Below, in pieces: positions 7,902 through 18,200 of a stretch of DNA of 64,000 nucleotides. A program made the translations under genes and the position numbers. The stretch lies in the NCBI GenBank assembly GCA_944388385.1, contig CALXIO010000006.1, positions 25,016-89,015 of the forward strand. The letters are read 5' to 3'. Position 1 is the stretch's first letter. The number at the start of each line of letters is the position of its first letter. This stretch comes from an uncultured Ruminiclostridium sp. Lineage in GTDB: Bacteria > Bacillota > Clostridia > Oscillospirales > Ruminococcaceae. Under the pieces are notes generated by a model. The model worked only from the letters and a program-made list of their open reading frames with translations, was not told the origin of the DNA and did no database searches.

Positions 7902-9038
7902 ATGCCAAAGAAAAGATTTAACAACGAGGAGCAGAGAAAATATCGCTCCCTTAATGCCTATGTGGTGCTGTTTGTATTCGGCATTATGCTTTTTGCAGGT
8001 GGTATAAGTGTGGTTTTATATCATGTGCTTGACAGCATGGGACTTATAAAGCAGGACAAATTTTATCCTCTTATGTCACCCCTTTTGCTGATGTGCTCAT
8101 GTATAATACTTGGTAGCTTTTTGTCGGCATTGTTATCCGGACTGCTGTTAAAACCCCTTAATGACCTTAAAAACGGCATGAAGAAGGTGGCAAAGGGGGA
8201 TTTTTCCGTAAGGCTTGAAAATAACTCCACCAATTCGGAGATATTTGATATACAGAACAATTTCAACAAGATGGTACAGGAGCTGGAAAATACAGAGCTT
8301 TTCAGAAATGACTTTATAAACGACTTCTCCCATGAGTTTAAAACCCCCATGGTGTCAATATACGGCTTTGCAAAGCAGCTTAAAAAGGGCGGCCTTACAA
8401 AGGAGCAGGAGCAGGAGTATATTGATATAATAGCGGCGGAATCCCAAAGGCTTATACATCTTTCCGGTAATATCCTTACCTTAAACCGCCTTGAAAATCA
8501 GGATATAATTTCCGATAAATCGGAGTTTGAGCTGGACGAGGAAATAAGACGGAGCATATTGCTTTTAGAGGAACAGTGGGAGAAAAAGGACATAGCGGTG
8601 ATACCTGAGTTAGACGCCATAAAGTATTACGGTAATGCGGAAATGCTGAGACAGGTATTTCTTAATGTTATCGGAAATGCGGTAAAGTATACCGAGCCCG
8701 GGGGAGAGATAAATATCACCCTTACAAAAAATCCTCAGGACAATGAGGAGGTGCTTATATCGGTAAAGGATAACGGTATAGGCATGGACGAAACCACCAA
8801 GTCCCGTATGTTTGAAAAATTCTATCAGGGAGATTATTCCAGAGCCACCGGCGGAAACGGTCTGGGGCTTGCCATGGTAAAGAGAATTATTGACCTTTGC
8901 TTTGGCAGAATAGAGGTGGATAGCCAAAAGGGAGAGGGTACTGATTTTCGTATCTATCTTCCGGATATTCCTTCAGAGGAAAAGGAAAAAGAGAAAAAGA
9001 GGCTTATTGCCTCCGTAAATACGGCAGGCTTGAAATAA
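7902..9038 (+). CDS. Membrane sensor histidine kinase
   Basis: The 378-residue kinase has two membrane segments near residues 18-41 and 58-84 with only a short external loop. A HAMP linker, a HisKA domain with phospho-acceptor His144 in DFSHEFKTP, and an HATPase domain with N-box NVIGNAVKYT and G-boxes DNGIGM and GNGLGLAM follow. The tiny extracellular loop is typical of intramembrane-sensing kinases that act with ABC transporters. It is paired with the preceding response regulator. Confidence 0.9.
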   Translation: MPKKRFNNEEQRKYRSLNAYVVLFVFGIMLFAGGISVVLYHVLDSMGLIKQDKFYPLMSPLLLMCSCIILGSFLSALLSGLLLKPLNDLKNGMKKVAKGDFSVRLENNSTNSEIFDIQNNFNKMVQELENTELFRNDFINDFSHEFKTPMVSIYGFAKQLKKGGLTKEQEQEYIDIIAAESQRLIHLSGNILTLNRLENQDIISDKSEFELDEEIRRSILLLEEQWEKKDIAVIPELDAIKYYGNAEMLRQVFLNVIGNAVKYTEPGGEINITLTKNPQDNEEVLISVKDNGIGMDETTKSRMFEKFYQGDYSRATGGNGLGLAMVKRIIDLCFGRIEVDSQKGEGTDFRIYLPDIPSEEKEKEKKRLIASVNTAGLK

Positions 9039-9065
9039 ACAGCAAATACCGAAAAGAGGGAAAAT

Positions 9066-11723
9066 ATGTTAGAGCTTAAAAATATAGTCAAGGACTATAA
9101 GGTAGGAGACAATGTGGTACACGCCTTAAAGGGTGTAAGCATTGATTTTCGTGAAAGTGAGTTTGTATCTATTCTCGGTCAGTCCGGCTGCGGTAAGACT
9201 ACATTACTTAACATTATAGGCGGTCTTGACAGATACACAGAGGGAGATTTGATAATCGGCGGAAAATCCACAAAGCAGTTTAAAAACTCCGACTGGGATG
9301 CCTACCGTAACCATTCAATAGGCTTTGTATTCCAGAGCTATAATCTTATTCCCCACCAGACTGTACTGTCAAATGTAGAGCTTGCCCTTACATTAAGCGG
9401 TGTATCAAAGCAGAAGAGAAGACAAAGAGCAAAGCAGGCTCTTGAAAAGGTTGGACTTGGAGATCAGCTTTATAAAAAGCCCAATCAGATGTCCGGCGGA
9501 CAGATGCAAAGAGTAGCTATTGCAAGAGCCCTTGTAAATAACCCGGATATTCTTCTTGCGGATGAGCCCACCGGCGCACTTGACAGTGAAACCAGCGTTC
9601 AGATAATGGAGATACTGAAGGAAATATCAAAGGATAAGCTCATTATTATGGTTACCCATAACCCGGAGCTTGCCCAGCAGTATTCCAATCGTATAATAAG
9701 GCTTCTTGACGGTAAGGTGATAGATGATTCTAACCCCTATGACCACAGCAAGGAGAAAAAGCCTAAGGAAGAAAAGGCATCGAAAAAGACAAAGAAGCCC
9801 TCTATGTCCTTTTTAACAGCCCTTTCCTTAAGCCTTAACAATCTTCTTACCAAAAAGGGCAGAACCTTTATGACCTCCTTTGCGGGAAGTATAGGTATTA
9901 TCGGTATAGCTATGATTCTTGCCCTTTCCTCCGGCGCACAGCTTTTTATAAAGTCGGTTGAGGAGGATACCCTTTCAAGCTATCCTATAAGTATTCAAAG
10001 CAGCGCTATGGATCTAAGTATGTCTGTAACCATGTCGAAAGAAGAGGAAAATAAGCCTGAGCCAAAGCCCGGCGAAGTAACCTCACTTAATATGATGAGC
10101 ACCATGCTTAACATGATGGCGACACAGGTACAAAGCAACGACCTTAAATCCTTTAAGGAATACTTAGAGGGCGAGGGAATAGAGATAAACGACTATGTTA
10201 CCGATATAAGATACAGCTATTCCACCAGGGTAAATGTATTCCGTACAGACGGAGTAAACGGTCTTTTACAGGTAAATCCTGCACAGCTTATGAATAAGTT
10301 AGGCATGAACAATGCCCTTGCAAGCTCAGAGATGATGTACAGCATGATGAATTCCACCTACAGCGTATGGGGTGAGCTTATAGACAATCCGGAGCTTCTT
10401 GCAGGACAGTACGAGGTGCTGGAGGGCCGAATGCCCGAAAAGTACAATGAGGTAGTAGTCATTGTAAACGAGGATAACAAGATAAGCGACTATGCCCTTT
10501 ATAACTTAGGTCTTCTTGATGATACAGAGCTTATTGAGGCATTTAAAAATGCCCTTAAGGATCAGACAGACAAGATAGATATAGATAACTCCATCCACAC
10601 CTTCACCTTTGATGAGCTTATGGATATGAAGTTCAGACTGGTGTTTAACGGGGATTTCTATCAGAAGGAAAATGATATCTGGGTAGATAAGTCCAAGGAT
10701 GACATCTATATGAACGATATTTGCTCTAAGTCTGAGGAAATAAAGGTAGTAGGTATTATCCGCCCTGGTGAAAATGACATAGTGCAGACCTCCCCCAATA
10801 TGGTAATAGGCTATACCCATTCCCTTGTTGAATATCTTATCGGCAAGGTAAATGACAGCGAAATCGTAAAGGAACAGCAGGAAAATCCCGATACGGATAT
10901 ATTCACAGGCCTTCCCTTTGAAACCGAGGAGGAGGAAAAAGAGCTTACCATGGATGACATCATGGCATTTATAGCTACACTCCCTCCGGAGGATCAGGCT
11001 AAAATGACTGAACAGCTAAAGCAGGCTCAGGCGGCAGGTATGACTGAGGAGCAGATAGTTGAGGCATTTAAAAATGCCATGCCCGCCACCGACAGCGAGG
11101 CTACATACGAGGGCAACCTTGAAAAGCTGGGCGTTACCTCAATAGAAACCCCCTCTATGATTGAAATATTCCCCAAGGACTTTGAGGCAAAGGAAGAAAT
11201 AGAGCGTATTATAAGGGAATACAATGACAAGGTAAAGGCAGAGGGCAAGGAGGAATTACAGATAAGATATACCGACTTTATCGGTCTTATGATGGAATCT
11301 GTAACCACTATCATAAACGCTATCAGCGCCATACTTATTGCCTTTGTGGCTATCTCCCTTGTGGTTTCATCCATAATGATAGGAATTATCACCTATATTT
11401 CCGTACTTGAACGTACAAAGGAAATCGGTATTCTTCGTGCTATGGGTGCATCAAAGAGAGATATTTCCCGTGTATTCAACGCAGAAACACTTATCGTAGG
11501 CTTTACGGCAGGTCTTATAGGTATACTTGTAACATTATTGCTTACTATCCCGGCAAACTTTATAATCCTGTCCATTACAGGTATTGCAAATGTTTGCGTA
11601 CTGCCCTGGCAGGGTGGTGTAATACTGGTAGTAATAAGCATGGTGCTTACCCTTATTGCAGGACTTATTCCTGCTAAAAAGGCATCCAACAAGGACCCTG
11701 TTACAGCCCTCAGAACAGAATAA
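9066..11723 (+). CDS. MacB-like ABC transporter, ATPase fused to FtsX-type permease
   Basis: The 885-residue fusion has an N-terminal ABC domain (Walker A GQSGCGKT at 38-45, signature MSGGQ near 142, Walker B ILLADEPTGALD near 165). A charged linker comes next, then a first membrane helix near 280. A large extracytoplasmic domain of about 430 residues is rich in Met and acidic residues. The last three membrane helices carry the FtsX core ERTKEIGILRAMGAS. The ABC type is LolD/MacB, which usually expels peptides or acts on cell-envelope substrates rather than importing. Co-transcription with a two-component system suggests a role in antimicrobial-peptide or envelope-stress response. The substrate is unknown. 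Confidence 0.88.
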   Translation: MLELKNIVKDYKVGDNVVHALKGVSIDFRESEFVSILGQSGCGKTTLLNIIGGLDRYTEGDLIIGGKSTKQFKNSDWDAYRNHSIGFVFQSYNLIPHQTVLSNVELALTLSGVSKQKRRQRAKQALEKVGLGDQLYKKPNQMSGGQMQRVAIARALVNNPDILLADEPTGALDSETSVQIMEILKEISKDKLIIMVTHNPELAQQYSNRIIRLLDGKVIDDSNPYDHSKEKKPKEEKASKKTKKPSMSFLTALSLSLNNLLTKKGRTFMTSFAGSIGIIGIAMILALSSGAQLFIKSVEEDTLSSYPISIQSSAMDLSMSVTMSKEEENKPEPKPGEVTSLNMMSTMLNMMATQVQSNDLKSFKEYLEGEGIEINDYVTDIRYSYSTRVNVFRTDGVNGLLQVNPAQLMNKLGMNNALASSEMMYSMMNSTYSVWGELIDNPELLAGQYEVLEGRMPEKYNEVVVIVNEDNKISDYALYNLGLLDDTELIEAFKNALKDQTDKIDIDNSIHTFTFDELMDMKFRLVFNGDFYQKENDIWVDKSKDDIYMNDICSKSEEIKVVGIIRPGENDIVQTSPNMVIGYTHSLVEYLIGKVNDSEIVKEQQENPDTDIFTGLPFETEEEEKELTMDDIMAFIATLPPEDQAKMTEQLKQAQAAGMTEEQIVEAFKNAMPATDSEATYEGNLEKLGVTSIETPSMIEIFPKDFEAKEEIERIIREYNDKVKAEGKEELQIRYTDFIGLMMESVTTIINAISAILIAFVAISLVVSSIMIGIITYISVLERTKEIGILRAMGASKRDISRVFNAETLIVGFTAGLIGILVTLLLTIPANFIILSITGIANVCVLPWQGGVILVVISMVLTLIAGLIPAKKASNKDPVTALRTE

Positions 11724-11729
11724 TATTCA

Positions 11730-11763
11730 CTCCCCGAAAAAATTTTTTCGGGGAGCTTTTTGT
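11730..11763 (+). terminator. Terminator of the two-component/ABC operon
   Basis: A 13-bp arm CTCCCCGAAAAAA pairs with TTTTTTCGGGGAG, then CTTTTTGTT. Its T tail runs directly into the next promoter. Confidence 0.88.
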
Positions 11764-11765
11764 TA

Positions 11766-11794
11766 TTGATTTTGACTTTCATTAGTAGTATAAT
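11766..11794 (+). promoter_or_regulatory. Promoter of the AEC carrier gene
   Basis: TTGATT (11766-11771), 17-bp spacer, TATAAT (11789-11794). Confidence 0.78.
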
Positions 11795-11819
11795 AAGACT
11801 GTCAGGAGAGTTGTTTATT

Positions 11820-12764
11820 ATGGAAATTGCTGTTGATATTATAGAGCAGGTCGTTATAATGGCCATGCTTTGTGCCGTAGGATTTGCGGCAAGAAAAATG
11901 AAAATACTTGATGAGGATTCCACAAAAAAGCTGTCCGCTTTGGTTATAAACTTTGTACTTCCCACAGTTATACTGGTGTCCTATCAAAAGGAATTTGACG
12001 AAAAAATGCTTTCGGGACTGCTTATGTCCTTTTTGCTGTCAGTAATAAGCTACATAATAGCCTTTGTGCTTGTTCCCTTGATAGTCAGAGGCAAGGACAA
12101 GGACAATATAAGCGTAGAGAGATTTTCCGCCATATATTCAAACTGTGCCTTTATGGGCATACCCCTTATTGACGGTGTATATGGGGCAGACGGGGTATTC
12201 TATCTTACCGCCTATGTTACCATGTTCAATATTTTAGCCTGGACCCACGGGGTAGTGCTTATGAAGGGTGGAAGGTTTGAATTTAAAAGCATGGTTAAAT
12301 CCCTTTTATCCCCAAGCCTTATAGCAACCGTTGTGGGATTGGTGCTGTTTTTGGTTAATTTCACCTTGCCCCATTTACTGCTTACCTTTGCAGGTCATTT
12401 AAGCAATCTTAATACCCCCCTTGCCATGATAATAGCAGGCTCTACCATTGCCACCGTTAAATTTTCCGGGGCGATCAAAAAGCCAAAGCTATACTATATC
12501 TGCTTTATTAAGCTGATACTATTGCCGGCGCTTATTATGGCGGTATGCCTTGTTATGAGAACAGACACCATGATAGGAGGAGTAAATATCCTTGCCACAG
12601 CCTGCCCCACAGCCGCATTATGTACAATGCTGGCATTAAAATACGGCAGAAACGCAGGCTACAGCTCAGAACTTTTTGCCGCCACCACTATTTTATCAAT
12701 GATAACCCTGCCGGTTCTTCCCATGATATATATGACTGTTGCAGGGGCTATGGGAATTGCATAA
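11820..12764 (+). CDS. AEC-family (auxin efflux carrier-like) permease
   Basis: The 314-residue protein has about ten hydrophobic segments and the fold pattern of the AEC/Mem_trans family, which includes malate and other organic-acid exporters. The unwound-helix motifs NCAFMGIPLI and the C-terminal half with ACPTAALCTMLA are visible. ATG at 11820 is chosen because AGGAGA lies 12 bases upstream; an extension to 11760 would overlap the promoter and the previous terminator. It is a single-gene unit and the substrate cannot be told from sequence. Confidence 0.82.
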   Translation: MEIAVDIIEQVVIMAMLCAVGFAARKMKILDEDSTKKLSALVINFVLPTVILVSYQKEFDEKMLSGLLMSFLLSVISYIIAFVLVPLIVRGKDKDNISVERFSAIYSNCAFMGIPLIDGVYGADGVFYLTAYVTMFNILAWTHGVVLMKGGRFEFKSMVKSLLSPSLIATVVGLVLFLVNFTLPHLLLTFAGHLSNLNTPLAMIIAGSTIATVKFSGAIKKPKLYYICFIKLILLPALIMAVCLVMRTDTMIGGVNILATACPTAALCTMLALKYGRNAGYSSELFAATTILSMITLPVLPMIYMTVAGAMGIA

Positions 12765-12769
12765 ATATT

Positions 12770-12796
12770 AAAGCCAATGAAATCATTGGCTTTTTT
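12770..12796 (+). terminator. Terminator after the AEC carrier
   Basis: AAAGCCAATGA / TCATTGGCTTT stem with a two-base loop and a T run. Confidence 0.85.
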
Positions 12797-12858
12797 CTTT
12801 TATGTAATTTCCATTGAAATAAAGGGCCTATGGTGGTATACTTTAAGAGGCGGAATTA

Positions 12859-12887
12859 TTGACACAGGCTGCTTAATATGATAAAAT
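12859..12887 (+). promoter_or_regulatory. Promoter of the ABC-2/FN3 operon
   Basis: TTGACA (12859-12864), 17-bp spacer, TAAAAT (12882-12887) with an upstream TG. Confidence 0.8.
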
Positions 12888-12919
12888 AAATTGTAAATAT
12901 ACCAAAGGAGGAAAAATAT

Positions 12920-13837
12920 ATGGCACTGACGGTTTCCCATATTTCAAAGCAATATGGGGATTTTACGGCACTTCAGGATTTATCCTTTTCCATGGAGGAG
13001 CCGGGGGTATATGCCCTTTTAGGCACCAACGGAGCAGGAAAATCCACCACCATAAGAATTATCTTAGGTATGCTGAGCAAGAACAGCGGAGAAGTGCTTT
13101 GGAACGGGGAGAGCTTTTCCCCATTTACCCATAGCGTAGGCTACTTAGCGGAGGAAAGAGGACTTTATCCCAAGTATAAAATTTCCGAGCAGCTTACCTA
13201 TTTCGGGGAGCTTAAGGGCATGAGAAAGCCGGATATTAAATCCGCCATGGACTACTGGCTTGAAAGACTGGAGCTTACAGAATACAGAGATAAGCGCCCC
13301 GAACAGCTGTCAAAGGGTAACCAGCAGAAAATTCAGCTTATTATAGCCCTTATGAGCAATCCGGAGTTACTTATTTTAGATGAGCCCTTAAGCGGTCTTG
13401 ACCCTGTTAATGCGGATCTTTTCAAGACGGTTATAAATGAGGAGATAAAAAAGGGCAAGTATATAATAATGTCCTGTCACCAGATGCCGGTAATAGAGGA
13501 CTTTTGTGAGGATCTTACCATACTTCACCACGGCCGCCCGGTATTACAGGGAAATCTTAACAAAATAAAGAAAAGCTACGGCAGAGTAAACCTTGCTGTA
13601 AAGTGCGAGGAGGATATTATCCCCTTAGCGGCACAGTGCGGACTTAACCCGGTGGAAAATACCCCGGAGCTTACCACTTTCCGCATACAGCAGGAGGATC
13701 AGGCAAAACAGCTTTTACAAAGGGCTGTTGAAAACAACTTCACCATAATAAGATATGAGTTAAGAGAGCCCTCCCTTCATGAATTATTTGTTGAATCAGT
13801 TAAAAAGGCTGACGGAGAAGAGGTGGTGGCTATATGA
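12920..13837 (+). CDS. ABC-2 type transporter, ATP-binding subunit (NatA-like)
   Basis: The 305-residue ATPase has Walker A GTNGAGKS at residues 35-42, signature LSKGNQQ near 134, Walker B LLILDEPLSGLDP and the switch region MSCHQM. The C-terminal extension is typical of ABC-2 exporters of the NatA/YhaQ group. Its stop overlaps the permease start by four bases (ATGA), so the two are translationally coupled. It should energise the following permease. Confidence 0.9.
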   Translation: MALTVSHISKQYGDFTALQDLSFSMEEPGVYALLGTNGAGKSTTIRIILGMLSKNSGEVLWNGESFSPFTHSVGYLAEERGLYPKYKISEQLTYFGELKGMRKPDIKSAMDYWLERLELTEYRDKRPEQLSKGNQQKIQLIIALMSNPELLILDEPLSGLDPVNADLFKTVINEEIKKGKYIIMSCHQMPVIEDFCEDLTILHHGRPVLQGNLNKIKKSYGRVNLAVKCEEDIIPLAAQCGLNPVENTPELTTFRIQQEDQAKQLLQRAVENNFTIIRYELREPSLHELFVESVKKADGEEVVAI

Positions 13838-15222
13838 GTATCTTAGGCTGGCAGAAGGTATTTAAATTCACATTTTTACAGACAATAAGGTCAAAATCCT
13901 TTATTATAAGTACCATAATAATTGCTGTTTTATTCCTTGGCGTATCCACCCTTATTACCTTTATACCGGTAATTGCCGCATCAGAAACCGAAGGCGGCGA
14001 TGTGGCGGATCTTACTGAAGTAGCAAAGTTAGACACAATATATGTACAGGATACCACCGGCATTACAGACCCCGAGGGCTATCAGATGTTTGCGGATACC
14101 TTTGGGCTTAATTTTACCATAGCAAATAAGGATGACCCTGATGGGACTTATCTTGAAACGGTAAAAAACGGCACCAATGTGGTAAGCGTCAATATTACCA
14201 AAGAGGAAAACAGAGCAAGCATAAATATAGGACTTCCGGCGGACGGCTCAGTATCCGAAGAAACGGGAGATACCCTTGTGGGGTTATTCTATGAGAGCTT
14301 TAACGCTTTGCGTTATCAGTTTGCGGATATTACCATGGAAGAGGCAGAAAACATTACAATGCCTGTGGACTCTTCAGTTATAGTAATAGGCGAGGATACC
14401 CAGAGCTTTGACCAGATGATAGCAAAGACGCTTATAGGTATGTTTGCGGCAATAGTTTTATTTATGCTTATTTTTTCCTACGGCTCAATGGTGGCACAGT
14501 CAGTTGCCATGGAGAAAATAAGCAGGGTAATGGAATTACTGCTTACAAGCGTAAGACCCCTTGCTGTTATAGTGGGCAAGGTAATAGCCATGGGCTGTGT
14601 AGCTATTTTACAGGTTCTTATATTCGGCACATTGGCCTTAGGCGGTGTGGTTATTTTCACCCCTGTTGCCGAGGGCATACTTGCCGGAATGGAAAATGTG
14701 GTACAGGATCAGACGGCCATAGAGATAATGAATGCCTTTGCCTCCTCATTTTCAGAGATTTCGGCAATAGATATTATACTTGTAATTATAACCTTTATTA
14801 CAGGCTTTATATTCTACTCCATGCTGGCAGGACTTTTCGGCGCCTGCGTATCAAGAGCAGAGGATCTTCAAAGCGCCTTACAGCCCTACAGCATGATAGG
14901 TGTTATAGGCTTCTTCTTATCCTATATGCCTATGAATATGGCCATGAGCGTATCTGAGGGCACTGGTGCTATGACAACACAGCTAAGCCCCCTTCAGATA
15001 TTCATTTATGTATTCCCGATATCATCTCCCTTTGCGTTACCTTCTGCCATGCTTACAGAGAATATGGCTTTAGGGCTGAAATTAGCGGGCGTTGGAATAC
15101 TTATATTAGTTACCGTACTTACCACTCTTTTAGTGGCAAAGGTATATCATCAGATCATATTACATACGGGAAATTTACTGAAAATCAAAGATATTATAGG
15201 ACTTGCAAGGAATAATAAATAA
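13834..15222 (+). CDS. ABC-2 type permease (NatB/YhaP-like)
   Basis: The 462-residue membrane protein has one N-terminal helix, an extracellular domain of about 150 residues, and then five to six helices containing the ABC-2 motif SVAMEKISRVMELLLTSVRP. This is the NatB/YhaP architecture; NatAB of Bacillus exports sodium, whereas YhaQP-like systems are less defined. Together with the upstream ATPase it forms one transporter. Only 18 bases separate it from the large FN3 protein gene, suggesting a shared transcript. Confidence 0.87.
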   Translation: MSILGWQKVFKFTFLQTIRSKSFIISTIIIAVLFLGVSTLITFIPVIAASETEGGDVADLTEVAKLDTIYVQDTTGITDPEGYQMFADTFGLNFTIANKDDPDGTYLETVKNGTNVVSVNITKEENRASINIGLPADGSVSEETGDTLVGLFYESFNALRYQFADITMEEAENITMPVDSSVIVIGEDTQSFDQMIAKTLIGMFAAIVLFMLIFSYGSMVAQSVAMEKISRVMELLLTSVRPLAVIVGKVIAMGCVAILQVLIFGTLALGGVVIFTPVAEGILAGMENVVQDQTAIEIMNAFASSFSEISAIDIILVIITFITGFIFYSMLAGLFGACVSRAEDLQSALQPYSMIGVIGFFLSYMPMNMAMSVSEGTGAMTTQLSPLQIFIYVFPISSPFALPSAMLTENMALGLKLAGVGILILVTVLTTLLVAKVYHQIILHTGNLLKIKDIIGLARNNK

Positions 15223-15240
15223 CAGATTTTCGGAGGACTT

Positions 15241-18200
15241 ATGAGCAACAAAAGAATTATTGCAGGCAAAATTATAATACCCCTGCTTACTGTAATTGTG
15301 CTTATTGTTACAGTGGGTCTTTTTGCCATGCAAACTTTTGGTGCAGAGGATATTAAATCTATAAGCGTTACTCCTGCCGATACCATTCTTGATAATTCGG
15401 ATATAATAAAAAGGCAGATATGGGATAACAACACAAACGCTTATAAGAGTTATTCTTTCTATGATGTATATGATAAAGATAATCTCACCTTGAAAATAAC
15501 CTATAAAAGCGGCAATACAGCCACTCTTAAGGGAAATGAAATAACACAGTATTGTGCAGATAATTCCCTTTCCTTTACCGTAAGCGACGGGCAGTATAAT
15601 ACCCCTTGGGGAAATGGAGTATATCCTGTAACATACAGCCTCGGTAATTTCAGCGCAACGGTAAATTATACTGTTGCTAATAACAGTATTACCGCAGTTG
15701 CAGTTACCCCCATGAGGGATATAGAGCTTATTTATGAGCTAAGTGGCAGTAAGGGACTTGCTGCTGACAGTAAGGGCAAGATATACAGCCGTTTTGAGTA
15801 TGACCTTGATAAGGAGGATTATTATATCACTCTTACCTATTCAAACGGCACAACCGCTAAATACACAAATTACAACATAGAGGAAAAAACAGGCTATAAG
15901 CCGGTATTTTCCCATGCTGAGGGAAACCTCGCCGTAGGCACTCACAAGGGCAGTATAACTGTGGGCGGTGTTACCGGCACATTTGATTTTAAGATTATAG
16001 AAAACCCGGTAGCAAGCATATATTTTTATATGGCGGACGGGGGTAATAATCTTGTTTTCGGCAAGGACGGATATTATACCTATAACGACAAGGGAGAGCC
16101 TTATTTCCACTTTGTATATGATATGACAAAGCTTTATGCTCTTGTTACCTATAAAAACGGAAATGAAGCTACCATGTCCTTAGGTACGCTTTGCAGCCTG
16201 CTTTACGGGGATCTTGAAATAAAAGATACCCAGTCGCAAAGCCGCTGGAAAGACGGCACTCATACCTTGCAGGCGGTGTTTAATAATCAGGTTTATAATA
16301 TCAGCTTTAATGTTTCGGGATATGAGGATGTGGCACTTCCTCCGGTGGCGGAAATAAATGTTACCCAAAGGGGCTCAGACTATGTTGCCCTTTCCTGGAG
16401 CAGCGTTGATAAGGCGGATGGTTATATCCTTGAAGTGTATGTTAACGACAAATGGACAAAGCTTGCCACAGCAGAGGGCAATAAATCCACAGCCTATAAA
16501 ATAACCAATCTTGCCCCCTCATCAAACAATAAGTTCAGAGTAAAGCCCTACATAAAAATAAGCGATGTTACCTTTGACGGCGTATATACCGCTATTAACT
16601 GTTATACAAGGCCTGCTAAGGTGTCCGGCCTTACAGTAAAGGCAAGAACCGATACCTCAATTACATTAAGCTGGAACATGGAGCCTTCGGCAGAGGGCTA
16701 TGTAATTGAACAGTATAAGGACAACAAATGGACGAGAATAGGACGAATAGGAAGCAACGATGTTACTGCATTTAAGGTAATCGGTCTTTCGGCTGTTACC
16801 ACCTATAAGTTCAGACTTATGACCTTTAAGTATCAGAATAGCGTATGCTATACAAGTGATTATATATACAGCACCCTTGTTACCAATCCCTCATCGGTAA
16901 CAGGTCTTAAGGCTTCAAAAATAACCGATACCGCTGTAACACTTAGCTGGGATAATAATTCTACCGCAGAGGGATATGTGGTTGAATGTTATCTTAACGG
17001 TAAATGGGTAAGACAGGGAAAGATAAGCAATAACACCACCACCTCCTTTACCGTAGGGTCACTTAATGCCTACACCGAATATAAATTCAAAGTATGGGCT
17101 TATAAGTATGTATCCGGAAAATGCTACGGCAGTGGCAGTGTCTATTTCACCTGTAAGACAAAGCCGGCATCTCCGAAGGGGCTTACCGTAACCTCAGCAG
17201 GTGCTGATAATATCCTTATTTCCTGGAATAAAAACACAGCGGTTGACGGATATGTGGTTGAAAGATACATTGACGGCAAATGGACGAGAATAGGCCGCAT
17301 AGGAAATAACAGCGTCAATTTCTTCCATGTAACCGGTCTTAGCGAGGATACCCCATATAAGCTGAGAGTGCTGAGCTTTATTTATGACGAAAAAACCTGT
17401 AATTTAAGTCCCTATACCTATATAAATTATTCCACCCGTCCTACAGCCGTAACAGGCTTTTCTGTCAGAGGTCGCGGAAGTAATTATGTGCTTCTCGGCT
17501 GGAATAAACACAGCATGGCAGAGGGATATGTTATAGAGCAGTATAAGAACGAAAAATGGGTAAGAATTAAAAAGCTCACCGATAATAATATAACCTCTTT
17601 TAAAGTGGAGGGAGTAAGCCCCTATAATTACAGGTTCAGAATAATGGCGTATGATTATTCTACCGGAATGTGCAGTTGCAGTGAATATTCCTATGTTCAG
17701 AATACATATCATCCCACCCGGATTACAGGACTTAAGGTTGTGTCACAGGGAAGCGACAGTATAAAGCTTTTCTGGAATAGAAATCCCACAGCCGAAGGCT
17801 ATGTGGTAGAGCAGAAAATAAACGGTGTATGGAAACGAATAGGAAGAATAGCCGATAATTCCACCACCACATTTACAGCAAAGAACCTTTCATCCTCTGC
17901 TTTATGTCAGTTCAGAGTAAAGGCATTCAAATATGTATCCGGTGTTTGCTATCAGGGTGAATATACCTATGCTTATACCAATACAATACCCTCTGCTGTT
18001 ACTAATATGAGATTAACCGCAAGGGGCAGCACATCCCTTACCTTTAAATGGGATAAAAATCCTTCGGCAGAGGGATATGTGGTTGAACAGTATAAGAACG
18101 GCAAATGGGTCAGAGTTGCAAGACTTGGAGATAATAATATAACCTCCTATACCGCAAATGAACTCAGCCCCTCTGCAAAGTACAATTTCAGAGTAATGAG

